NCBI GenBank assembly: GCA_003427395.1
Contig: BFEA01000145.1
Coordinates: 1,861,780-1,895,536 of the forward strand
DNA: 33,757 bases
Direction: 5' to 3'
Source: Chara braunii
Taxonomy: Eukaryota; Streptophyta; Charophyceae; Charales; Characeae
The notes below the pieces were generated by a model. It saw only the letters and a program-made list of their open reading frames with translations. It was not told where the DNA came from and did no database searches. The position numbers and the translations under genes are program-made. The first letter of the stretch is position 1. Every line of letters starts with the position of its first letter. Positions 20,176-29,796 of the stretch are shown here, piece by piece.

Positions 20176-20480
20176 TAGAGGTGGCAGAAAAACATAAAAT
20201 TCACCTCTCACCCAACCCGCCCAAGTTTTTTTTTGTGCCGCTCACCCGACCCAAGAATTTTAATTTCCTAAATTCCTATTAAAGATGACCTCAACGACCC
20301 GAAACACTTTTCGAAACACTTTCCGAAATTTCATCCCCGCGCCCGACCCACCCAACACCCAAAAAATACCCTCACCCGGACCCACCCGCACCCGTAAGAA
20401 CATCATTACCCGCCGGCATCCTATACCTAAATTTTTCCCGCCTGCACCCACCCGTATCCACCCGCATCCGCTCTTGTCAG
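20176..20480 (+). mobile_element. hAT (Ac-like) transposon end with subterminal repeats
   Basis: TAGAGGTGGCAG at 20176 resembles the TAGGGGTGNCA terminus of plant Ac-type hAT elements. The next 300 bp carry many ACCCG/CACCCG motifs (ACCCAACCCGCCC, ACCCGACCC, ACCCACCCGCACCCG), like the repeated subterminal transposase sites of such elements. No transposase and no matching right end are visible, so only one terminus or a relic is present. Confidence 0.5.
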
Positions 20481-20489
20481 TCCCTTACA

Positions 20490-21840
20490 CATGTTACAAT
20501 TTCATTGATAACGCTGACAGGATGGCACCGCGCTACCGGGAGCGCTGCGCCCCAGGGCACAGAATGCGGTGCACAGTCCGAGCTGGTTGGCGGCGCTGAG
20601 CGCGGTGGCACGTTGGTGCGGCGCGGCGTTGGAAGTTGGGGAAGGGTTGGATGCAAGCGGGATGGCATTGGTGCATTGAGGAGGAGGGTTTGGGCGGCGC
20701 TGGTTGTTTGGAGATGGTGCGTTGTGGGGTGGCTACACGACGGCGAGGTAAGTACGGCATCTGGTGGGGCCCTCTGCACATCTCTCTTGCATACTCCAAC
20801 ATCGGCAAGGAAGCAAGCTCGGTTCGTGGTGCGTGCCTTCGTCATAACTCCTTTCCTTCCACCCCTCACTTTTCTCGTTCTGAGCGGCGTTTGCAGCACC
20901 TTGGTTGCTTGGACCTTTCATGGAACTCGTCGGCGGGTTCGGCGAGGACGCACTATGACACCCTTCGCTTGGTTTTTCGAGGTGGGGGGTGCCCAGTTGG
21001 TGCCTTCGTAGGCTGGCAAAAGAGTCGTTGCTAGGGTTTGACTAGCACAGCGGCAGCAGGGGAGGGGAGTTGTTGTTCCTCTCTTATGAAGGTTGTGGGA
21101 GGTGAGTTTGGGCGGAAGGAGGAGAGCTGCATCATGTGGCGACCAGGGCGAAGAAGTTGAAGATGGCGATGGCAGTGGGAGATTTTCTGAAGAATCAGTG
21201 AAAGCGATGGACGTTGTCAGGATCTTGATTGAGCGGCTGTCAGTATCATCCACTTGGAGGTGGTTGTTTGTTTGTGTTTCACGAATCTGGAGGCCGCCCG
21301 TTCAAATTGAAGAGAGGATAATGCATGTTTTTCGCTTTTTTAGGAAAGGGGTCAAGATCTGGTTGATAGGCAATAGTCCTCACCCCACTATCTCAAAAGA
21401 TTCTCTGGATTAGATCATGGTTCCTAATTTCTTCTTGAGGATGATGAGTCTGTAGGCTTGATTAGGTCGATTGCTATGTTCTCACCTGGATTTTCTGTTT
21501 GATAAATTCCTAATCAACTTCAAATTTCTTCCAATACTATTTCTCTGTTTTTTTTTAATTTTCAATTCCTAAGTGGTTGTTCTTGATCCTTGACTTCGTT
21601 TTTCCAATTCTGCTCAATGATATCTCCCGACTCTTGATTGGCAATGACTTCATAATCGATAATCCTTAAATTGATAATAACAATAGTATGTTCCCGATTC
21701 TGGATTGTGAAAGTATGTTACAAATCTTGTTCCCAATTTTTTGAAATCCTTGATTGTTTGATGAAATCTGTGTTTTCGACACATGGAAATTGAATGTTCT
21801 GTGGACTGTGTGGAGTTTGAAACCCTAAATTCACAAGTGT
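20490..21840. other. Non-genic or unassigned stretch
   Basis: The left half is G/C-rich with frames of up to 168 codons on both strands, none with recognisable motifs; the right half is AT-rich. A host exon cannot be excluded but nothing supports one. Confidence 0.35.
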
Positions 21841-21844
21841 TCTA

Positions 21845-21903
21845 GTACCTTTTTTCGCACTGGTTGTGGAGAGACTCACTCGGTACCTTTTTTCGCACTG
21901 GTT
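21845..21903 (+). repeat. 21-bp direct repeats, 38 bp apart
   Basis: GTACCTTTTTTCGCACTGG followed by TT occurs at 21845 and 21883 with only 17 bp between. It may be a footprint or slippage duplication. Confidence 0.7.
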
Positions 21904-21954
21904 CTTTTCTTTAACTTTCCCCTCCATATTGGGGTCGCATCGGAAGGGGTGAGT

Positions 21955-22085
21955 TAACAAAAGGAGGGATACAACGCATCTTGTTGGCGATGGGGCTAGC
22001 TGGTAGGATGGGATTAGGGCATAGCAACAACGGAGATGGTGGCTCCGTTGTGATGAGTCTTGTCAGAGTAGGGTTAAGGGGGAGT
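21955..22085 (+). repeat. Dispersed repeat B, forward copy 1
   Basis: Key blocks are GGGGCTAGCTGGTAGGATGG, TAGGGCATAG, GGAGATGGTGGCTC and GAGTCTTGTC. Five copies exist in 21.9-26.2 kb. Confidence 0.6.
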
Positions 22086-22089
22086 GCTT

Positions 22090-22960
22090 AGGTATGCTGG
22101 GTGGGTCAAGCATGACCTGTGCGGGAAGGGAGCTAGACAACTTGAAGCCATGGTTGCCGTGGTGTTTAGCGGATCATTTGACAACGGGCCAATACCGTCA
22201 TATCCAAGGGTTCACGGCTGGCCGATGCTATAACGACGCTGGCCGGAGCTGGGGTTTGGTTGCGCTGCCTTGTAACCTGAGTGAAGCGGGGTTTCAAGGC
22301 CTGGTAGAGAGATCTGTGGAAGGTATTCCAGTGGCTAACCGTGAGTTGTTGCTAGGATGACGCTGGCCGGAGTTGGGGCGGGTCGCGCTGCCCTGTAACC
22401 TAGTGGTTGGGGATGTGAGGCCTGGTAGAGCTTGGCATCTAGGATTGGAGGGTTGAGGCAGTCGTAGGTCGGTCTGCTAAATAGCACCGGGGTACTGTGG
22501 TTTTCTTGAAGTCGGCTTCCAAATAATCTTAGTTGATTCTCACTCCTTTTTTAAGCAAAGTCTACAGTCTGGTCTCGGTTGCTCCCGGTGGTTTTAAGAT
22601 TGCTATGGGATTCTTGGGGCTCCTAGCTACTCACTGTAGGTTTTTCTAATGTTGCTATGTTCATGGATCTGTGGCTGTCCGACGCCAGAACGACGCTGGC
22701 CGGTGCTGGGGTGTTGCCTTGTAACCTGTTGATAGTAGGAGCATGAGGCCTGGTAGAGAGATCTGGGGATGCTTTGGGGTGGGCATTCCAAGGGACAACC
22801 AAGGGTTTCTGTCGGGACGACGCTGGCCGGAGCTGGGGTGAGTCTTGTTGCCTTGTAATCTAGCAGGGTGGGGGTGTGAGGCCTGGAAGAGCCCGATAGT
22901 GAATAAAACAGGGTTGGAGGGTCGTGGAGGGTTTTGTTTGGGGTCCCTGGAGGCTTTGAG
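22090..22960 (+). repeat. Dispersed repeat A, forward cluster with ~127-bp period
   Basis: GACGCTGGCCGG(A/T)G(C/T)TGGGG starts at 22235, 22359, 22692 and 22819, giving spacings of 124 and 127 bp within pairs. Each unit carries CC(C/T)TGTAA(C/T)CT and GGCCTGG(T/A)AGAG, two of them followed by AGATCTG. Frames across it are not conserved between units, so it appears non-coding. Confidence 0.65.
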
Positions 22961-23104
22961 TATTTTGAGAACTTCTGTGGTGCTCCATCTGTGACTTTCC
23001 CCATGTGTTTTTAGGATTCTTTAGCCGAAGCCGGATAATTGCCCCGGTATCTCAATTGTTTCGCATACATTTCCTAATAGCATATTTCAAAAAAGAGGTT
23101 AGTG

Positions 23105-23250
23105 GGAGAAGTAGATGGTGGGATATCAAGCGTCCTACAAGTGAGGGGGCTAGCTCGTAGGATGGAAATAGGGTACTGCGGCAGCGGAGATGTTGGCTCT
23201 GCTGCAGTAAGTCTTTTCGAAGTGAGGTAAAGAGGATGATGGGGGGGGTT
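23105..23250 (+). repeat. Dispersed repeat B, forward copy 2
   Basis: Contains GGTGGGATATCAAGCGTCCT, GGGGGCTAGCTCGTAGGATG, GGAGATGTTGGCTC and TGCAGTAAGTCTT. Confidence 0.6.
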
Positions 23251-23296
23251 TGAGTCATTTTCTGAAGGGAAAAAAAAAGGAAACATTTGACTCGAT

Positions 23297-23440
23297 TTGA
23301 GATTTTTTTTTTTTTTTGACAAATGCTCCAATCTATTCATAGGGAGCAACACATGTTGGGAACCCAACCCAGCGTCCCATGTAGGATTTACAAATGATTT
23401 GAAATACCAGGGCCATTACCTGGCTTCGGCTAAGAACAAT
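23297..23440 (-). mobile_element. R1-related retroposon, minus strand
   Basis: Read on the minus strand: AATGGCCCTGGTATTTCAAA, then GGGACGCTGGGTTGGGTTCCC, then TGTTGCTCCCTATGAATAGA, GGAGCATTTGTC and a run of A. The order matches R1, with a longer 5' part shared with the copy at 25497-25640 (CATTACCTGGCTT / CATTACCCGGCTT on the plus strand). Confidence 0.55.
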
Positions 23441-23448
23441 CTGAAAAC

Positions 23449-24115
23449 CTGGGTTGCATGGCTTATGTGTACGCGGGTTGCGTGTACACGCGTACACGTA
23501 TTCCTGTATGCGCGTATACATACTCCCATACGTGGGAATACGTAAAAAAAAAAAAAAAAACAATGATCGGAAAAATTTGAAAAACAAGTATGTTATGCAA
23601 AATGATATTTCAAACAACTTTTGCCTGAGACTCATCGCAGGTTTTTGTACCAAACTCGAGTGAAAAATCAAAGACACGAAAACCAAATAAATTGAAATAA
23701 AAAATAAAAAAAACTGGGAAAAAAACAAAAAAAATAAAAACAAACTTCTGTAACAAATATATGTTTTGCAGAAACATGATACAAACATAATTTGTCCGGG
23801 AGTCATCCCCAAATTCCCAATCAAACTCGAGTAAGAAATTAAAAACTAAAGACAATGTAATATTATCATAATAATTTTAAAACTATTTTAAAACAATTTT
23901 TATTATTATTATTATTTTGAAGTTTTCTTTTAAGGTTTTGTATTGGTTTGGAATTCGAGTATTTCTCGTAGGTAAAAGTTGTTTGTATCATTATTCTGCA
24001 CAACATAATTTATTTTTATTTTTTTTACGTACACATACACGCGATTTTGGGTTCGTACGCGTACGCTGGAATACGTATGCGTACATACTGCGTACGCATA
24101 CGTCGTGCTACCCAG
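23449..24115. mobile_element. Foldback hAT-like MITE with 8-bp target duplication
   Basis: The element is bounded by 8-bp duplications CTGAAAAC (23441-23448 and 24116-24123). Its ends are inverted: CTGGGTTGCATGGC on the left against CTGGGTAGCACGAC on the right, 21 of the first 26 positions matching. Both ends continue into alternating purine-pyrimidine sequence built of GTACGC/TACGCG words, then A-rich DNA. The AT-rich interior is also arranged as an inverted repeat (23590-23680 against about 23945-24010), plus one direct copy at 23757-23845. Eight-base duplications are typical of hAT transposition. No transposase is encoded, so it would depend on a partner. Confidence 0.75.
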
Positions 24116-24289
24116 CTGAAAACTATGAAAAAAATTCAGGAATATTTAGGAAAAACGTGGCTAACTGTTGACCTATTGCTAGGCTACTCAAGCAGCAGTT
24201 ACCACAAAAGTCCTTTGAATGCTCAAAACCCATGGAATTCCCGTCAAAACACTCTAAAATTCTCAAACACTGTCTAATTCCTTGTCGAG

Positions 24290-24495
24290 CTCTCCTAGGC
24301 CTCATGCCCCCACCCTGCTAGCTTACAGGGCAATACGACTCACCCCAGCTCCGGCCAGCGTCGTCCTTACAACAACCCTTGGTTTTCCCTTGGAATGCCC
24401 GGCCCAAGGCATCCCCAGATCTCTCTACCAGGCCTCACGCTCCTCCTGTCAACAAGTTACAGGGCAACCCCCCTGCACCGGCTAGCGTCGTTCTG
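24290..24495 (-). repeat. Dispersed repeat A, inverted cluster 1
   Basis: Complement of the family A unit: CCCCAGCTCCGGCCAGCGTC at 24343-24362 and GGCTAGCGTC at 24480, 127 bp apart, with CAGATCTCTCTACCAGGCC between them. Confidence 0.65.
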
Positions 24496-24884
24496 GCATC
24501 GAAAAAGCGCTGGTCCATGAATATAACATCATCAAAGATGCTTAAAATGAGTTACCAGGAGTACCCAGAATCCTAGACATTCTCAAGGGTTTTTTTGGAG
24601 AAAATTTGAGAATTTTTTTAAGAAGGCCTCCCCCTGCCAGCATTGATTGCCCCTGAACCAGGGGATTAATAGAGCAGTGACGCCCTTTGATGATAGGTCT
24701 TTTTTTTTTAGAAAAATCTGAGAACAACTTGCAAATAGAAGAAAACACGCATCTATACATTACTAAATGCAAGGGGCTCCTTTTTTTTTTGGAAGAACAT
24801 TTAGATCGAGAAATACGTACCTTAGAGTCTTTTAGTAGCCCACCCCTACCTGCCTCGTCCCTATATCTCGATACTTAGTCTTTA

Positions 24885-25150
24885 CTAGGCATGTCGCCCC
24901 CAACTGCTAGGTTACAGAGAGGCACGACCCACCCCAGAAGAGTCCCTCCTGCTAGGTTACAAGGCAAAATGACCCCGCCCGGCTCCGACCAGCGTCGACT
25001 AAGTACCAACTTACCAAAGGACACTAGAGTGCCTTCCACCATCGACAACTCCCCAGATCTCTCTATCGGGTCTCTTGCCCTCGTACAACTCGAGTTACAG
25101 GGCACCGCAACCAAATCCCAGCACCGACTAGCGTCGTTCTGGCCTCGTCC
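24885..25150 (-). repeat. Dispersed repeat A, inverted cluster 2
   Basis: Two diverged complementary units with GCTCCGACCAGCGTCG near 24980 and GCACCGACTAGCGTCG near 25120, with CCAGATCTCTCTATC between. Confidence 0.6.
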
Positions 25151-25269
25151 ATTCGCAAACCCACGGGGACCCAAGACTACAGCAAATACCAGGCAAACCA
25201 CCAATTAGCACCATAACTGTAGTTCCGATCATCCAGCTCCTTCAGGCACTGGTTGTAGATATCCCACAT

Positions 25270-25375
25270 AAAAATCCCTCACAACCCTACTCTGGCAAGT
25301 CTTCCTACGATAAAGTCACCATCTTCACCGCTGCTGTATCCTATTTCCACCCTGCAGGCTACCCCCATGGCCGCA
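25270..25375 (-). repeat. Dispersed repeat B, inverted copy 1
   Basis: Complement of family B: CTACTCTGGCAAGTCTT, CACCATCTTCACCGCTGCTG, TATCCTATTTCCACCCTGC. Confidence 0.55.
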
Positions 25376-25496
25376 GAGCGCATTATCCCCCACCATCCCA
25401 ACCACAGCCCCCTACCATCCCAACCACAACCCCCCACCACCAACATTGACTTATGAATAAATTTTTAATCAGAGAATTCAATCCCATTCAAGAACT

Positions 25497-25640
25497 TTTT
25501 TTTTTTTTTTTTTTTGGGGGGGGGAACAAAGCTCCAATCTATTCGTGGGGAGCAGCACGTGCTGGGAACCGGGCCCAACGTCCCATATGAAAATTTACAT
25601 ATGATTTTGAAGATTGAGATACCGGAGCCATTACCCGGCT
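25497..25640 (-). mobile_element. R1-related retroposon, minus strand, copy 2
   Basis: A long T run followed by G10 on the plus strand precedes GCTCCAATCTATTCGTGGGG, AGCAGCACGTGCTGGGAACC, CCAACGTCCCATATG and CATTACCCGGCTT. It is closely related to 23297-23440. Confidence 0.6.
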
Positions 25641-25739
25641 TTGGTTCAGAAAAAACGAAGCTACTTAGAAAATGACTACGACAAACTTCAGAGTATAAGT
25701 GGAATTCAGAAAACTGCTCAGAAAACCTCCCCATCCATC

Positions 25740-25860
25740 CACTTTACCTTACTCCGGAAAGACTCACTGCAGCACTGCCACCATCCCCGTTGCTGCTATG
25801 CCCTATTCTCATCCTACCAGCTAGCCCCCTCACTAGTAGGACGCGTGATATCCCGCCATC
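25740..25860 (-). repeat. Dispersed repeat B, inverted copy 2
   Basis: ACTCCGGAAAGACTCACTGC, TGCTGCTATGCCCTATTC, ATCCTACCAGCTAGCCCC and TAGGACGCGTGATATCCC complement the forward copies block by block. Confidence 0.6.
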
Positions 25861-25984
25861 TCCTTCCCCACTCCCCCTCGTCCTGTTTTAGCTCAAAAAG
25901 TTGAGGCGACTTTAGGAAATGACTACAACAGACTTCAAGAATCAACAGGACTCAAAATCCAACTCGAAGCCCCCCCCCATCAAT

Positions 25985-26110
25985 CCTCTGTTCCTCACTC
26001 CGGCAAGACTTACTGCAACAGAGCCACCATCTCTACTGCTGCTGTACCCTATTCCAATCCTACCAGCTAGCCCCATTACGAGTAGGATGCATGGTATCCC
26101 ACCGTCTTCT
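25985..26110 (-). repeat. Dispersed repeat B, inverted copy 3
   Basis: ACTCCGGCAAGACTTACTGC, GCTGCTGTACCCTATTCC, ATCCTACCAGCTAGCCCC and TAGGATGCATGGTATCCC. It is about 245 bp from inverted copy 2 and closer to it than to the forward copies. Confidence 0.6.
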
Positions 26111-26214
26111 TCTCCCACTCACCTTGTTTCTTTTTTAGGATAGACCGCCGGGGTCCTAAAAGAAAATCCAAAAATCTCGACCTCCTTACCAAACCTCTCC
26201 AGGGTTCCTCAAAG

Positions 26215-26390
26215 TTGTCTTACTCTCTGCCGAGCTCTTCCAAGCCTCACACCCCCACTTCCTGCTGGGTTACAGGTCAACACAACTCGCCCCAGCTCCG
26301 GCCAGCGTCATCCCGGCAGCAAACCTTGGTTGTTCCGTGAGATGCCCACCCCAAAGCATCCCCAGATCTCTCTACCAACATATTGAGAAA
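26215..26390 (-). repeat. Dispersed repeat A, inverted cluster 3
   Basis: CTTCCAAGCCTCACACCCCC, GCTGGGTTACAGGTCAACAC, CCCCAGCTCCGGCCAGCGTC and CAGATCTCTCTACC in inverted order relative to the forward units. Confidence 0.6.
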
Positions 26391-28035
26391 TCAGGAAATC
26401 AGAAAATTGTGCAAACCATATACACGTTTCAGCGCCTACTATTCCCACACGAAGTGGGGAAGGGAGAGAAAAAAACACCCTCTCTCCTCATGGAAACTCC
26501 AGCGCCTATTCAAATCTCGATTGCATGTACTAGGCTCACAAGAACCAAAACAGATTACTCCTCTCCCCCAGAAAAACGACCCCCTGTCGGATCACTGCCT
26601 CCATACAGAAGCGCCCCCTCACCTCTCAGCCCCAGTTCAGAACAACCCCCTAAATACCACTCATGCTCCGTGAGTTGCATACAGTACCCCCTAAAGTATG
26701 CCCCGCAGAGCCGAAGATCCCCCTTCCCTCCTGCCCCACCCCCTCCAAGTGAAACAACCCTTTAACATCTCACCATGCTGGCATCAGCACCCCTTGTCCT
26801 CTCTCCCCAGCCGCCGTAGCTGATCCGACCCAAAAATCAGCGTGGTCCAGAAAAGGACAAACCCTGAACACCGCCCCTCCCTCTCAAAGATCACACCACC
26901 CACCCTCTGTAACCCTCGCAGCGAGGGGCTCCAACCCTAAAGGAGATAATCCCATTTAGATTCAATAGGAAAACATAGATAAGAACAATTTTCAGCAGCA
27001 GATGGAACACTTTTGAAACTTCTTGGACTTTATGAGTTGCTGATATGAGATGGTGCTGTCTTATTCGTTGAAGATTCTTGTTGCGCCCTGCTTCGAGCCA
27101 TACCTTTTGTGTTGTATGGATATGTCACCATGTTGCAAAGAATGCTGCAAACAGTCAGGGAGAGAGGTCAACCATTGACATATCACCCACCAGGAGACAA
27201 CCATGCCATATCCACTTTGATTACCCGGTAAAAGACATCCATGTGGAACGAGGGAGGGGGTTGGGGGTGGGTGGTGGGTTCAATCATGGGGAGCTATAGA
27301 ATTACCGTAACAGCTGCCATGGCCAAGATATGGCGCTTGTCTTCCACCAAACACGTCACCGTTCAGGCCGTCCAACGCATGCCTCAAGGGTCAGAACGGA
27401 GTTCCCCTACACGCGGTGATAAGCATGTGATGGTTGATGGCGATAGCGTGGGCGCAAAAACTGTTGGTTACACAGCGATAGTTATCCACCACTTCAAGGG
27501 TCCAATGAGCGGTCGCATCCTCTCGTGAAGGCGGCTATCAAGCGCGGGGAGCAACCCCAGAGCGCAGGTTCACGCATCCCCCGCCAGAGCGTGATGGCGG
27601 GGCCTTACATGCGAGAGTCCAAAGGCGCAGTTGCGCAACACAGGAATGGTAGCGCCGAGCTTGCAATCGCAGAGCTGCAATACGTGAGCTACGAATACTC
27701 AAGAGGGGGGCACGTCATCAACGAGGAATCAACGCAACCCTCCGGAGGCACATGTAACTCTCCGTATAAAAAATGAGAGGGCAGGTATACTCACTCGCAC
27801 TGTATATATTCAAAAAAGTGGGGGGAGAGTGTTCCCGCCTACCCATTCAAAGGTCTAGGTCGGGGAGCGGGAGCCGGTCGTCCCACAGTAGGCGCCAAGG
27901 TTGATTTTCAAAATTTAGAAGGGGAAGCCTTAGCAATGTGAGGGAAGCCCCCCGCATACCAGGGCTGGGGGGGATTTTTTGCGTCAATCCGGGGTGGGAA
28001 ATATCAGCACCCCAGGCCAGGGCAGGCCAATGGAG
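26391..28035. other. 1.6 kb without a recognised gene
   Basis: Frames of up to 142 codons occur on the plus strand, but none has a motif I can name. The part at 27300-27770 has balanced base use and two abutting plus-strand frames (27241-27528 and 27525-27776); a host exon or an old transposon piece is conceivable. I make no functional call. Confidence 0.35.
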
Positions 28036-28038
28036 GAG

Positions 28039-28068
28039 GGGGGGGGCCCAACCTGTGTGGTTGGTCCA
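28039..28068. repeat. 30-bp direct repeat flanking the Penelope-like element, copy 1
   Basis: A G8 run followed by CCCAACCTGTGTGGTTGGTCC. The same string with one extra base (GGATTGG) occurs at about 33196-33226, just beyond the other side of the Penelope-like coding region. Element ends repeated on both sides are common in Penelope-like elements (pseudo-LTRs). Confidence 0.6.
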
Positions 28069-28155
28069 TAACGGCCTATAAGGGTGGCAGGGATTTCCAC
28101 AGGGCACTTGGGGGCGCTGAAGGGGTACAATGCCTCAACCGACCCCAGACCCCTG

Positions 28156-28157
<2 letters not shown>

Positions 28158-28207
<50 letters not shown>

Positions 28208-28225
28208 TGTGTGTGTGTGTGTGTG
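28158..28225. repeat. (TG)n microsatellite
   Basis: About 34 TG units with one A interruption. On the minus strand it is (CA)n, located about 140 bp after the end of the Penelope-like RT frame. Confidence 0.95.
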
Positions 28226-28363
28226 GCCCACCCCAGGTAGGCCTGCTAAGGCAGGTAACAGGTATCTGCCTTAGGCAGGGTACCTGCTAGCTACCATAGC
28301 AGCCCATAATGGTGAGGGCATACCATGACACACCATGACACACAGACACGGGTACACACACAA

Positions 28364-28600
28364 TTAGGGTAGGAAGGGGAGGTTGAGTAGGACAGGGGGT
28401 CTGACAGAGAAGGCTCTCCTCGTGTCTCCGCAGCAAACTGTGGGTGCCATAAAATCCCGAGGGGAGTTAAGGACTCTATGGATACAGGCAATGCATCTGC
28501 TCGGCTTGAAACCATTGTCAACCATGTAAGAGACTACACGCAAAATTTCTTGAGCTGCCAGGTGCAGATCAGAACATATGACCAGAATGATGGCAACCTG
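28364..28600 (-). pseudogene. Penelope-like RT, C-terminal extension (distal exon-like half)
   Basis: This minus-strand frame carries ILVICSDLHLAAQEI, SYMVDNGFKPSRC and IHRVLNSPRDF and stops at TAA 28366-28364. It continues, in frame, the coding seen just after the RT core stop (29796-29710), provided the LINE at 28601-29694 and one target copy are ignored. The spliced frame is 107 codons long. It lies where Penelope-like RTs have the helical region after the palm. No GIY-YIG motif follows before the stop. Confidence 0.7.
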
Positions 28601-29694
28601 GGCTAGACACCTTAATTTAGATATAAACCCAATTAAAAAAAAATAATTTTTTTAAATAAAATCAGACAACGCCCAACCAAATTCTCATCGTTGCAGTGGC
28701 AAATTGCACATTGTTGTTTGCCAACTAACGATTGGATCATAGACCGCTCCTCTTTGGAACAAAAGGGTTTGACCCTTCCTTGGTGCAAGTCATGTGTAGC
28801 GAATTTTCCTAGCAAAAGGTGTAGGGAAACTATTGAACACATTTTTATGCACTGCCCTGGGTCGGTTCTAGTATAGAGGAGATGGGACTATGTTTGGAGG
28901 GAGCTCACTGGGTTGGACTGGCCTTGGGAATGGAAAGCTATTCTGGTAGGACATTGGTGCCCACAGGATACCACGCTAACTACCTTTCAGTCTAATTTTT
29001 TTGAAATTGGTAGGAAAGCGGTCGTTTGGGTCCTATGGTATAAACGTTGTGTTTTGGAAAGGAAAAATGTAGCACTGGAGGGATCTGAAATCTCTGAATA
29101 TATTGTTCAGTTTATACAAACAGACATCAGAGCCCATTGGAATGTGTTATGTTCTAAATTACACAAATTACAAAGGAAGAAAGATATTCAATTTTTAATT
29201 CAGAAATTTGTTGCGGACTGGCTGGGGGGGCAGGGGAAAGGAATCTGGGTGAAGTGACATGGCCGGGAGGAGAAGGGTCGGAAGTCTTCTTTAGAAGAGA
29301 TTTCCAACTCTGTTTCAAGGACTGGTTTTCACTACAACCAGGAGCCTCTCTCAGGGACCCTAGAGATTTTGCAAATCCTTTTCCCCCATCTCATACATCG
29401 CTGGTAGAAATATCATAATCTGGAGGCAGCTGCTTGGTTTGGCATGTTAGATCTGGCGGCTTGAATTGCTGAAGAGGCAGGCATCTTCCTTATTTTGTAT
29501 GGGTATTATTTTTGGATTTAACTTTTGGTTCCCGGGTCCCTCGGGGTCTCGTAAAAAGCAAAACTGGGTAAGGCTCCCAGGTAGTGACATATCCGGGTAG
29601 ATTGTGAGGACCCCGGCCTCGTTCTTGTTTTTTGAATATCAGCCTTGGGCACTGGGCCCTGTTTAAAATAAATAAATAAATAAATAAATAAATA
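28601..29694 (+). mobile_element. LINE (L1-like), 5'-truncated insertion with target duplication, copy 4
   Basis: The insertion is flanked by AATGATGGCAACCTG at 28586-28600 and 29695-29709, a 15-bp target duplication. It starts inside the ORF2 C-terminal region (ARHLNLDINP) and contains the zinc-binding domain in the frame at 28691: C32, C35, H50 and C55 in PWCKSC and ETIEHIFMHC. A TAG at 28874-28876 replaces a Trp conserved in copy 3. Coding ends at TAA 29416-29418; a 3'UTR of about 245 bp and an (AATA)n tail from about 29664 follow. Five-prime truncation, A-rich tail and duplication are the hallmarks of target-primed reverse transcription. Confidence 0.9.
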
Positions 29695-29697
29695 AAT

Positions 29698-29796
29698 GAT
29701 GGCAACCTGAGACAGTATGATATTCAAAGATTGCTGCACAGGCCTATTCGACGCATACTTAACATACCTGACGACCGGAAATTCGAGAGCGCATCT
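29698..29796 (-). pseudogene. Penelope-like RT, C-terminal extension (proximal half)
   Basis: Directly after the TAA, in the same frame, come RCALEFPVVRYVKYASNRPV and QQSLNIILSQ. This resembles the YDKR...F...SSN...SQ region that follows the palm in Penelope-like RTs. The frame is cut at the target site of the LINE insertion and resumes at 28600. Confidence 0.7.

Noticed and set aside
20505-21034. Plus-strand frames of 168 and 132 codons
   Set aside because: Overlapping frames in both orientations, G-rich composition and no motif.
22090-25150. CRISPR array
   Set aside because: The repeats have 124-127 bp periods with internal similarity throughout, occur in both orientations and have no spacer pattern.
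27241-27776. Two abutting plus-strand frames as one gene
   Set aside because: Reading looks somewhat protein-like, but no domain, start context or splice signal could be supported.
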